DNA from: Nanobdellota archaeon
GTDB lineage: Archaea; Nanoarchaeota; Nanoarchaeia; Parvarchaeales; Parvarchaeaceae
DNA: 24,229 nt
Reading direction: 5' to 3'
NCBI GenBank assembly: GCA_021852135.1
Contig: JAJZOB010000043.1
Span: forward strand, 1-24,229
Shown piece after piece: positions 7,983 through 15,034 of the stretch; the stretch's first letter is position 1; every line of letters begins with the position of its first letter. The position numbers were made by a program, and so were the translations under genes. The notes under the pieces were generated by a model. The model was not told where the DNA came from. It did not search any database and was given only the letters and a program-made list of their open reading frames with translations.

Positions 7983-8003
7983 GGCCATTTGAAATAAATG
8001 GCC
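7983..8003. terminator. Perfect 8-bp inverted repeat beside a T-tract (terminator or operator)
   Basis: GGCCATTT (7983-7990) and AAATGGCC (7996-8003) form a perfect stem around a 5-base loop. On the minus strand a run of seven T lies between the stop of the 130-residue gene (8012-8014) and the stem. T-tracts directly after stops can end archaeal transcription. The hairpin follows the T-tract rather than preceding it, so this is not a bacterial intrinsic terminator. It also lies just upstream of the hisS TATA box, where an operator could sit. Confidence 0.4.
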
Positions 8004-8011
8004 AAAAAAAA

Positions 8012-8404
8012 CTACTCTTTTTTCGCAGACGCGTTTTCAAGTTTTGACTGCTTTCTAGATTTATACAAAAAATAGGCTGAAGCAGCAATTGCGGCTGCAC
8101 CTAACCCAAAAAGCACAGTGGCATCTGTCTGATATGGCGCGGCTTTTGAAAGAAGGTAACCGTAATATTGATTAAAAGCGGTATTAAACGCGGTTTTAAG
8201 CTGCGGCAGCGTTGGATACTCCCACCGTAAAGCATTTCTAGGATTCTCCCATGTGCTGTAAAGTCTATTCCAATCAAGGTTATAAAGACTATTATACTGA
8301 TTATAGTAGCTCTCAGCCTTTGCCTCCTCAACTCCTCCTGCTGCAAGCAAACCTACACCTGCGCCGCCACTTATCAATGCAGAAAGTTTTTGTTTTATTC
8401 CCAT
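8012..8404 (-). CDS. Small secreted/membrane protein of unknown function
   Basis: A 130-residue protein of no family I recognise. Residues 1-30 look like a signal peptide or N-terminal membrane segment: KQK, then a Gly/Ala/Leu core, then EAKAES, which could be a cleavage site. The middle (about 31-90) is rich in Tyr, Asn, Trp and Leu. Residues 95-113 (VLFGLGAAAIAASAYFLYK) form a clear transmembrane helix followed by a basic and then mixed charged tail. The predicted topology is a short ectodomain with a C-terminal anchor. A good GGAGG ribosome-binding site (8409-8413) precedes the ATG, and TTTATATAAG (8441-8450, minus) is a likely TATA box, so this gene has a leader and its own promoter. It lies downstream of the ABC transporter genes on the same strand. 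Confidence 0.75.
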   Translation of the reverse strand: MGIKQKLSALISGGAGVGLLAAGGVEEAKAESYYNQYNSLYNLDWNRLYSTWENPRNALRWEYPTLPQLKTAFNTAFNQYYGYLLSKAAPYQTDATVLFGLGAAAIAASAYFLYKSRKQSKLENASAKKE

Positions 8405-8440
8405 AACACCTCCATATTTATTACTTTAAAATGATTTATA

Positions 8441-8450
8441 CTTATATAAA
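8441..8450 (-). promoter_or_regulatory. TATA box of the small membrane protein gene
   Basis: TTTATATAAG on the minus strand, about 37-46 nt before the ATG at 8404. This leaves a leader of about 10-15 nt that contains GGAGG at 8409-8413. Confidence 0.5.
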
Positions 8451-8472
8451 TACTTTTAATATTTATAATATT

Positions 8473-9180
8473 CTAGCTTCCGACTATTTTCATATATGCG
8501 CCTTCTAGATTCTTATACCTCTTCTGCAGGTTTTTTACAGTATCCTGTTTCATTATTTTCCCGTTATTTATGAAGATTATATCATCGCATACTTCTTTTA
8601 TTTCCTGTATTACATGTGAACTTATCAGAATTAACCTGTCTTTTTTCAAGGACAAAACCAATTTCTTAAATTTAAGCCGTTCTGCAGGGTCTAAACCACT
8701 CGTTGGTTCATCTAATAGAAGTATACTTGGCTCAGGAATAAGAGCTGACACTAGAGAAACTCTTTGCCTCTGCCCTTTAGACAGTCTTCCTACTCTTAAA
8801 TTCAAAGGCGGAAGTTCAAGAAGCTTTCCGTATTTGTTTATCTGCTTATCGATATCTGCCTTAGAAAGACCGTTGAACTCTGCAGACATAGTTAGCGCTT
8901 CTTTTATTGTCTGTGCTTTGTCAGGTTCGGGAGACTCTATAACAGCCCCTATGCTCAAAAGCACGCTCTTTAGATCTTTTCTGACATCAAAGCCATTTAC
9001 AAAAACGGAACCTGATGTCGGTTTAAGCAGGCCTGCAAGTATCTTGAAGGTAGTAGTTTTACCCGCTCCATTTGGACCCAAATAGCCGATAACGCCTTTA
9101 CCTTTGTGCGAAAACGAGATATTATCCAATGCTATCTTATCACCATATCTTTTTGTAAGGTTCTTTACTTCTATGTCCAT
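8473..9180 (-). CDS. ABC transporter ATP-binding protein
   Basis: A 235-residue ABC ATPase of the CcmA/ABC-2 export type. All nucleotide-binding motifs are present: Walker A GPNGAGKT at 35-42, an LSKGQ signature at 133-137 (the usual SGGQ is SKGQ here), Walker B SILLLDEP at 152-159, a D-loop SGLD, and the switch His in ISSHV near 189. The ATG shares one base with the stop of the upstream permease gene (TAATG), so the two are translationally coupled and form one transporter. The domain ends after a short C-terminal extension. Exporter polarity follows from the ABC-2-like permease; the substrate cannot be told. Confidence 0.93.
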   Translation of the reverse strand: MDIEVKNLTKRYGDKIALDNISFSHKGKGVIGYLGPNGAGKTTTFKILAGLLKPTSGSVFVNGFDVRKDLKSVLLSIGAVIESPEPDKAQTIKEALTMSAEFNGLSKADIDKQINKYGKLLELPPLNLRVGRLSKGQRQRVSLVSALIPEPSILLLDEPTSGLDPAERLKFKKLVLSLKKDRLILISSHVIQEIKEVCDDIIFINNGKIMKQDTVKNLQKRYKNLEGAYMKIVGS

Positions 9181-10031
9181 TATCCCTTTACCTCTTTATA
9201 CTTGTACATGAATATGCTTGCTATGAAGAATATTATGATATAACCAAGCATTATTTCTATCCCTTCCAGTGTATAAGGTTCATATTGAGTTATTGTAAAC
9301 TCTGCTCCTCTTGTAGGGATCTTTAACTGTGAGAAGTGAACGAAATGCGTTGAAAAAATGCTATAAACTACCTGCCCTCCATAATTCACAAGGAACCAAG
9401 GTTCTACTGACAAAAAGCTTTGGAGAACGCTTGAGGCTATTGGTAAGACGACTATTAAAAGAATTACGACTGCAACGGTACTAGTTTGAGGATTATTAAA
9501 TAAGGAGCTTAGGAAAAATGCGAATGATAGTATCGAAAGTACGAAAAGCGCTACCAATCCGATAGAAGAAGCGAAAACGGTAGGCAGAGTAGAAAAGAAA
9601 TAAAGAGAAGCTACAGCCCCGAAAAGGTAGTATATCAAGATTATTGAAAAAGAAGCTAACAATGCCGCTAAGTATCTTCCCACTAAAATAGAGCTCCTCC
9701 TGGCAGGTTGTACCAATATATAGTAACTATAATTTGATGCGAAGTCTGTGGATATGGCATTGCCGCCGAAAAATGCGGCCACTATAACAACTACAAAAGT
9801 GATATTCTGCATAAAACTGTAAAGATAATTTGAAGCATTACTATACTCTGCATTTATCGCACTTACACCAACGTGGGCTTCTACGACAAACACCGCTATA
9901 GATATCAGTGCCACAACTATTGCTAAGGCAAGAAACCGTCTTGTTCTTAGATATGACTTAAGTTGGTACTTGAATGAAACTGCTATTTCAGAAAGACGGC
10001 CGATATCTCTGGATTGAATTGAAGTATTCAT
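9180..10031 (-). CDS. ABC-2 type transporter permease
   Basis: A 283-residue integral membrane protein with about six hydrophobic segments. The first is at about 34-55 (LALAIVVALISIAVFVV) and the last at about 260-275 near the C-terminus. A cytoplasmic amphipathic stretch with SYLRTRRF precedes the first helix, as in ABC-2 permeases such as NosY/NatB types. The long loop between the fifth and sixth helices is probably external. The start is supported by TTTATATTTT (10051-10060, minus) about 20-29 nt upstream. The gene is followed with a one-base overlap by its ATPase. Substrate unknown; roles in export of drugs, ions or lipids are all possible. Confidence 0.88.
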   Translation of the reverse strand: MNTSIQSRDIGRLSEIAVSFKYQLKSYLRTRRFLALAIVVALISIAVFVVEAHVGVSAINAEYSNASNYLYSFMQNITFVVVIVAAFFGGNAISTDFASNYSYYILVQPARRSSILVGRYLAALLASFSIILIYYLFGAVASLYFFSTLPTVFASSIGLVALFVLSILSFAFFLSSLFNNPQTSTVAVVILLIVVLPIASSVLQSFLSVEPWFLVNYGGQVVYSIFSTHFVHFSQLKIPTRGAEFTITQYEPYTLEGIEIMLGYIIIFFIASIFMYKYKEVKG

Positions 10032-10050
10032 CTATTGGATTTACACTGTT

Positions 10051-10060
10051 AAAATATAAA
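10051..10060 (-). promoter_or_regulatory. TATA box of the ABC transporter operon
   Basis: TTTATATTTT on the minus strand, about 20-29 nt before the permease ATG at 10031. The spacing fits a leaderless message. Confidence 0.5.
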
Positions 10061-10088
10061 GGTTTATAGAAACGCTTGAAAATAAAAA

Positions 10089-11045
10089 TCAAACAAGTCT
10101 CATATAATGATATTTTTCCTGGTCAAAAGAAAGACATCTAATCTCCTTACCTTTTGCTGGAAAATTACTGGCAGGGTACCCTACTTTTATATTTTTTCCC
10201 CGAGAAGTAACTCTTCTTTTACTGGTGCCCATGGATACAAAAGCCTCCCCAGCTCCTTCATCTCCAGCAACTACATATTCGCAGCCCATCTTTTCTGCGA
10301 AAAAAAATGATGCAGCAAGTGCGACTTTAAATGCCCCTGGATCGCCTTTTACCCAATCCGACAAAAAATGCTTGTAGCCAAACCCCTCTAGATTATCTAT
10401 GAAAAGATATGCTCTGCCGCTCCCGTCTATACCTATAAACTCCCTGCCAAAAAGGACTGGTTTTTTGCCCCGCTTTATCGTAAATATGATAGTGCCACCA
10501 TATTCTTTTATATCATTTGCGTATCCGCTGCTGTACTCCTCCGCATCCTCTGAACTCCAGCAAATAGCAACCTTCTCTGCCCATTCAACTATCTTGTCTT
10601 TTGTATCATAAGGAGAGAAAACATCTAATTTATATTTGTATGTTTTTTTGTTTATTATTGACAGAAAATCTTTCAATTTCTCCCCGTTTCGTAAGCGATA
10701 TAAATCATCATTTTCGTCGTCAATGCTGTTCAGCACAGATTCTACATCTTTCTTCTTTAATGGAGGGTCTATTCTTTCCAATATGCAAAGAAGATTTTCA
10801 AGACCAGATATTTTAAGCTTTTTTTCGTTTTTTGGTACCTTTATTACACCATTTAAAATGTCTGAAAGCTCCACATTTGGATAATTCAAGATAAAATTTG
10901 TTGCTTTGCATATGTAATCCTCATTAAACTCTGCTTCCAATTTTTTGATTGTAGCTATATATTTATGTATGAAATTCGTGCTTTTATCACTAATAAAAAA
11001 GGGGTCATAGAAAGGAAATTGTCCAAGTTTTAAACTTTTTTCCAT
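10089..11045 (-). CDS. Hypothetical protein, 318 residues
   Basis: I do not recognise this protein. The N-terminal 150 residues are charged, helical and Lys/Asp/Glu-rich. The C-terminal half (about 170-318) looks like an alpha/beta domain: a strand TIIFTIKRGKKPVLFGREFIG, then YLFIDNLEG, a helix AFKVALAASFFFAEKMG, and a strand CEYVVAGDEGAGEAFVSMG. This strand-strand-helix-strand order with a helix ending AEKMGCEYVV loosely resembles a GNAT acyltransferase core. I cannot identify the acetyl-CoA loop (R/Q-x-x-G-x-G/A), so this stays a guess. No signal peptide or TM segment is present. The gene stands alone between the ABC operon and tRNA-Asp. A TATA-like CTTATATGG about 45-50 nt upstream could drive it. 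Confidence 0.75.
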   Translation of the reverse strand: MEKSLKLGQFPFYDPFFISDKSTNFIHKYIATIKKLEAEFNEDYICKATNFILNYPNVELSDILNGVIKVPKNEKKLKISGLENLLCILERIDPPLKKKDVESVLNSIDDENDDLYRLRNGEKLKDFLSIINKKTYKYKLDVFSPYDTKDKIVEWAEKVAICWSSEDAEEYSSGYANDIKEYGGTIIFTIKRGKKPVLFGREFIGIDGSGRAYLFIDNLEGFGYKHFLSDWVKGDPGAFKVALAASFFFAEKMGCEYVVAGDEGAGEAFVSMGTSKRRVTSRGKNIKVGYPASNFPAKGKEIRCLSFDQEKYHYMRLV

Positions 11046-11234
11046 AGCTTATAAAAAGAGCGTATTACTTTTGAGAAGTGTACTTTAGCCATATAAGATT
11101 ATTGAAATAACTAATTTAAATGCCTTCTTTAAGCGTTTAATGGGTATTATGCTTTTCTATTCTACAAAGAACCGGCATTTATTGATAGTCATTACAGATA
11201 TCTACCCAAAGGGGAATACGAACTAAAAACCAAG
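11046..11234. other. Spacer between hypothetical gene and tRNA-Asp
   Basis: These 189 bases hold the promoter of the minus-strand 318-residue gene and the downstream end of tRNA-Asp. A run of five T on minus (11226-11230) a few bases after the tRNA could end its transcription. I see no further gene. Confidence 0.4.
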
Positions 11235-11307
11235 CGCCCCGAGCGGGATTCGGACCCGCGTCAATGCCGTGACAGGGCACTATCCTAGACCACTAGACTA
11301 TCGGGGC
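11235..11307 (-). tRNA. tRNA-Asp (anticodon GTC)
   Basis: A complete 73-nt cloverleaf on the minus strand. The acceptor stem is GCCCCGA with TCGGGGC, and the discriminator base is G. The anticodon stem is GTGCC/GGCAT around the loop CTGTCAC, giving anticodon GTC. The T arm is GCGGG-TTC-type-CCCGC. There is no intron and CCA is not encoded, as is common in archaea. A TATA-like CTTTAAATAG (about 11333-11342, minus) lies some 25-35 nt upstream and is the likely promoter. Confidence 0.96.
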
Positions 11308-11373
11308 TTGTATTCTTTAAAAAATCAGCTACAACTATTTAAAGTTTTATTTGTTTTTAATACTCTTTTAAAA

Positions 11374-12816
11374 TTAAGCCTTAATATGAAGAACTAACGA
11401 ATTTGATACTTTTTTATAGCTTTTCCCGTTAAAATCAAACTTTACATTTGCCTTTCCTAATTCAAAGTTTCCTACTATCCCTACCTTGCTCTTCACTTCA
11501 TACATTACTATAATCTCGTCATTTGGATTAAGTTCCTCCTCTTTCCAAGATATCAGCATACTATTCCCATGCTTTGTTATCTTGCCCTCTTTCTGGCCTG
11601 CCTTTGCTATTTTCAATGAATTTGGAGGTATCTCATCCTCCAATTCTATGCTGTATATTTTCTTTCTGGATACATTTTTAAGCCTTAATGCAACTTTAAC
11701 GTCTATGAAACCATCTACCGCTTTATGCTCTATAACCTCTTTTTTAAGCACTACCTTCCTGTTAAAGTAAAAGAATATAACAAATGCTAGGATTATTATC
11801 AGAACTATAAGATAAATTGGATAGTAAGAAATGGAATAGCTAAGTGTTATGCTTTGACCGGGCAACAAAAAGTTTATTGAAGGCTCTATCGAATGATTAA
11901 CTAAAACTGCAGAGCCATTGGATGAGGATTTACCCACTAAAAACAATGAATTAAATCCATTTACGGTCAAATTTACATCGCTCTTGTTTATAGGCACGTT
12001 TCCTTCATTTTTCACGGTTACGGACGCACTTCCTCCCAACAAGTTAAAACTTGATTTTTTACTAATTATGGGCTTATAATACGGCAGAATTTTAACTGGG
12101 AAGTAAAGTGCTGATGAATTTTTGTTATAATTTGTATAGATAGATATGTAATAGTTCCCAGGAGGTAACAAAGGACTTAGTGTATTTATTGGCATTGTAA
12201 AATTAAATGTATTTAAGCCAAGGTTACTGATAACCTCATTTTTTGAAGCGGAATAAACAAGTTTTCCCTGGGTAGAAAGATTATAAACAAAAGGAAGTAT
12301 TAAGCCTGTCTGATCGAGGGAATTCATTATGTTTACTTGAAAGTAAATTGTATTGTATGGGTAGAATGACTTTGAAGAATTTATTGAATACAGGTATATA
12401 GAAGTCTTAGTTATCGGGATTATAGCCGTACTTATGTTAAAGTAACTTTCTACTCCATTTGCACTGTAAGGTATTTGCATTGATATTGGATAAGAAAAGA
12501 AGACACTCTTGGATTCAAAAGAAAACAAAACTGTTTTTGTTTGGCCGGGAAGAAGTTGAAATACCTGGGGGAAAGCACCTATACTATCAAAATAACCTGA
12601 GTATATGATTGAAGCTCTGCCAACATCAAGAGATATATTTTGTGTAGTATTTTGATTATTGTAAAAAGTAAAATTAAAATATGAAACTGCGTTGCTTTGT
12701 ACTGTTATGGAATTTGGACTTACTTTTAAAGCATGAGCATTGCCTACTAAAAACATCACAGAAATTACCAAAAAAATCAAAATCGTCAAATCCTTTAATG
12801 CTTTATTCATAATCAT
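11374..12816 (-). CDS. Secreted, membrane-anchored protein with DUF11-like C-terminal domain
   Basis: A 480-residue protein of unknown role. Residues 1-29 are a signal peptide (LTILIFLVISVMFLVG, then NAHA/L). The ectodomain (about 30-330) is beta-rich, with many Asn-Xaa-Ser/Thr sequons, and its repeated NxxSxxYFNFTFYNN-like start resembles NEW3/CARDB-type beta-sandwich domains of archaeal surface proteins. A TM helix at about 333-352 (PIYLIVLIIILAFVIFFYF) is followed by NRKVVLKK, a stop-transfer signal. The remaining 125 residues look like another beta-sandwich with the DUF11 pattern (LKNVSRKKIYSIELEDEIP, then ISWKEEELNPNDEIIVMYEV). If the topology is normal, this last domain is cytoplasmic, which is odd. 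The start may be the ATG at 12816 or the one six bases later. A TATA-like TATTTAATAC about 24 nt upstream suggests its own promoter behind the glycosyltransferase gene. Confidence 0.85.
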   Translation of the reverse strand: MIMNKALKDLTILIFLVISVMFLVGNAHALKVSPNSITVQSNAVSYFNFTFYNNQNTTQNISLDVGRASIIYSGYFDSIGAFPQVFQLLPGQTKTVLFSFESKSVFFSYPISMQIPYSANGVESYFNISTAIIPITKTSIYLYSINSSKSFYPYNTIYFQVNIMNSLDQTGLILPFVYNLSTQGKLVYSASKNEVISNLGLNTFNFTMPINTLSPLLPPGNYYISIYTNYNKNSSALYFPVKILPYYKPIISKKSSFNLLGGSASVTVKNEGNVPINKSDVNLTVNGFNSLFLVGKSSSNGSAVLVNHSIEPSINFLLPGQSITLSYSISYYPIYLIVLIIILAFVIFFYFNRKVVLKKEVIEHKAVDGFIDVKVALRLKNVSRKKIYSIELEDEIPPNSLKIAKAGQKEGKITKHGNSMLISWKEEELNPNDEIIVMYEVKSKVGIVGNFELGKANVKFDFNGKSYKKVSNSLVLHIKA

Positions 12817-12848
12817 AAAAGTATTTTTAGTATTAAATAGTTAAGCAT

Positions 12849-13985
12849 CTAAATTTTATTATAAAGGGTCACAAGTTTATCAACAGTTCTCTTTATATCA
12901 AACTCTTTTATTATTCTTCCAAAACTATACTTGGTTATATTTCCATAAGTTAAATTGGCCTTTTCCACCAAATCCTTTACACTATGCGCGTTAAACTTTT
13001 CTCCGCATTTTGCATAATTAAGCATTTCCTCTTGCGCACTATTTTCCGGCAGAAGTATAGGTATTTTATAAAATGATGCATACAAATCTACTATTCCTTG
13101 CGTCTCAAAAGTGGAGGGATTGCATAGAATATCCGCAGCAGAATAATAAAGCGGGATATCTTCATCTTTTATAAAACCTGCAAAAATAACGTTTCTGTTT
13201 CCTATTCTTTTGCTTAATGTTATAAGCTCACCAATATATGGTCCTGCTCCCGCTATTATTACCTTAAAACCATTTGCAGACAGGGGCTTGGCCGCCTTTA
13301 CAAGTATGTCTATGTTTTTTTCTTTACTTACTCTCCCGAAATATAATATTATTTTATCTTTAATGCCTAACCCAAGCAGCCTTCTTGCCTTTTCTCTCCT
13401 TTCTGTTTTCATTAGATTAAAATCAATTCCTGTAGGTATAACCTTTATATTTTTTAAACCGTTCTTTTTTAAAATATCTTTAATGTAATCGGTTGGAGCA
13501 ATTATACTGTCAGTCTTGGAGTAAAACCATTTAAGATAACGCATAACTACAAATCTACTGAGTTTTATTGCCGCTTTGTTGTTAGTAAAATACGCAGAAA
13601 TGGCTTCATCTGAAAAAACCATGGTATGAAATGTGCCTATGAATTTTGTATTAAGTAACATGCTTGCTCTATATCCGAATAGGCCTGCTGTAAAGGGCGT
13701 GTGTGTATGGATTATATCTGGCATTATTTCCATTACTCTACTACTCTCTTTGCTTATCAAACCCATTGTGTACTGGGGATACTTTTTGAACTTCATTCCT
13801 TTTATAATATAAACTCTTTCGTCTTTTTTAGCAAGTTTGGAAGTTTCCTTCCCGCCCGATGCAAATATATATACTTCATGTCCTCGCCTCTCCAATTCTT
13901 TTCTAGTATTTAATATTGAAGTAACTACCCCGTCTCTGGAAGGAAGATAACTGTCTGTATAAAATGCTATTTTAAGTGTTTCCAT
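12849..13985 (-). CDS. GT4-family glycosyltransferase
   Basis: A GT-B fold glycosyltransferase, 378 residues. I chose the ATG at 13985 rather than the upstream in-frame ATG at 14024. From 13985 the family N-terminus follows at once (LKIAFYTDSYLPSRDGV), and the gene begins one base after the dnaJ stop. The N-terminal domain has SRDGVVTSI near 16-24 and HTHTPFTAG at about 93-101. The C-terminal nucleotide-sugar domain has YFGRVSKEKN at 215-224 and STFETQGIV at 291-299. The second acidic residue of the usual EX7E motif (E294) appears to be Tyr302, which may alter catalysis. The general similarity is to glycosyltransferases that make glycosyl-diacylglycerols or phosphatidylinositol mannosides. 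The donor and acceptor are unknown. It is probably co-transcribed with dnaJ. Confidence 0.88.
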   Translation of the reverse strand: METLKIAFYTDSYLPSRDGVVTSILNTRKELERRGHEVYIFASGGKETSKLAKKDERVYIIKGMKFKKYPQYTMGLISKESSRVMEIMPDIIHTHTPFTAGLFGYRASMLLNTKFIGTFHTMVFSDEAISAYFTNNKAAIKLSRFVVMRYLKWFYSKTDSIIAPTDYIKDILKKNGLKNIKVIPTGIDFNLMKTERREKARRLLGLGIKDKIILYFGRVSKEKNIDILVKAAKPLSANGFKVIIAGAGPYIGELITLSKRIGNRNVIFAGFIKDEDIPLYYSAADILCNPSTFETQGIVDLYASFYKIPILLPENSAQEEMLNYAKCGEKFNAHSVKDLVEKANLTYGNITKYSFGRIIKEFDIKRTVDKLVTLYNKI

Positions 13986-13986
13986 T

Positions 13987-15003
13987 TTAATTTGCGGATA
14001 TATGCGGCTCCTTTCTTGCTCCAAACGCTTTTTCTATCTCATTAAGTTCTTTAGTGCCTAATTTTTTTGGCAGGTCTACTACAAGTTCTATAATAAGATC
14101 CCCTCTCTGTCCATTCTTACTATAAAGTCCTTTTCCTTTTAGAACTAACGGCTCTGTCTCTCCTGCATTTACAGTTATTCTTTCACTGCCCCAAGGTGTT
14201 GGCAAGTCTAATTCTATGCCATTAAGGATGTCCCTTAAATCTAGATATAGTCTTGTCTTTAGATTATTTCCAGTTATCGTATAGCTATCGTTTTTCTTTA
14301 TATGAAAAACGACATAAAGGTCACCGTTTTCACCACTTGCGGACGGTTCGCCTTTACCAGCTATTATTGTATAATCCTCTTCCTTTACTCCTTTTCTAAT
14401 AGGTACTGAAATAGTCTCATCTTTTACAACGAAACCGGTTCCATTGCAGTTATCGCATTTCTTTTTTACAACAAAACCACTGCCCCCGCATTTATCGCAA
14501 TTTGTAGTAAAAATAACATTTGACCCGAATTGGTGTATATTTCTACGAACTTTACCGCTGCCATGACATTTCTGGCATGTTTCTCTTTCCTTCGCACCTG
14601 TCCCGGAACATACCTCACAAACTACTCTATGCTTTATTTTAATGCTTTTTGCAGTTGGTTTAAACACGTCTTCCAAGGTTATATCTAAATCATACCTTAG
14701 ATCTTCTCCTTTTGAAGAAAAACCAAAATTCCTGAAAATGTCTTCAAACCCGCGAAAATTGAATATGTCCCCGAAGTCATTAAAATTAAATCCTTGTTCG
14801 CCGCCTTGTTGCTGATAAGAACCACCTCCTTTATTCATCAGTATTCTATAAGCTTCGTTTATTTCCTTGAACTTTTCCTCTGCTTTTTTATCCCCTTGGT
14901 TTAAATCAGGATGATACTTTTTAGCAAGTGCCTTAAAAGCCTTTTTAATCTCCTCTTCTGACGCATTTGGACTTACACCTAAAACCTGATAAGGATCCTC
15001 CAT
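13987..15003 (-). CDS. dnaJ: Chaperone DnaJ (Hsp40)
   Basis: Type I Hsp40, 338 residues, which delivers clients to DnaK and stimulates its ATPase. The J domain covers about 1-60 with HPD at 31-33. A short Gly/Phe/Gln-rich linker spans about 60-95 and includes a [16 protein letters not shown] repeat-like stretch. The zinc-binding domain has all four CxxCxGxG units, with cysteine pairs at 129/132, 143/146, 169/172 and 183/186. The C-terminal substrate-binding domain follows. Length is slightly below E. coli DnaJ (376), mainly in the C-terminus. It lies 31 bases after dnaK, and the glycosyltransferase follows one base after its stop. Confidence 0.97.
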   Translation of the reverse strand: MEDPYQVLGVSPNASEEEIKKAFKALAKKYHPDLNQGDKKAEEKFKEINEAYRILMNKGGGSYQQQGGEQGFNFNDFGDIFNFRGFEDIFRNFGFSSKGEDLRYDLDITLEDVFKPTAKSIKIKHRVVCEVCSGTGAKERETCQKCHGSGKVRRNIHQFGSNVIFTTNCDKCGGSGFVVKKKCDNCNGTGFVVKDETISVPIRKGVKEEDYTIIAGKGEPSASGENGDLYVVFHIKKNDSYTITGNNLKTRLYLDLRDILNGIELDLPTPWGSERITVNAGETEPLVLKGKGLYSKNGQRGDLIIELVVDLPKKLGTKELNEIEKAFGARKEPHISAN

Positions 15004-15034
15004 AGTATTCTAAAGAAAAGATTACTAATAATCT

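Noticed and set aside
8570..9085. Plus-strand ORF of 171 codons
   Set aside because: It is antisense to the ABC ATPase and shows no family motif.
13985..14024. Upstream ATG for the glycosyltransferase that would overlap dnaJ by 38 bases
   Set aside because: The extra 13 residues have no family counterpart, and the ATG at 13985 sits one base after the dnaJ stop.
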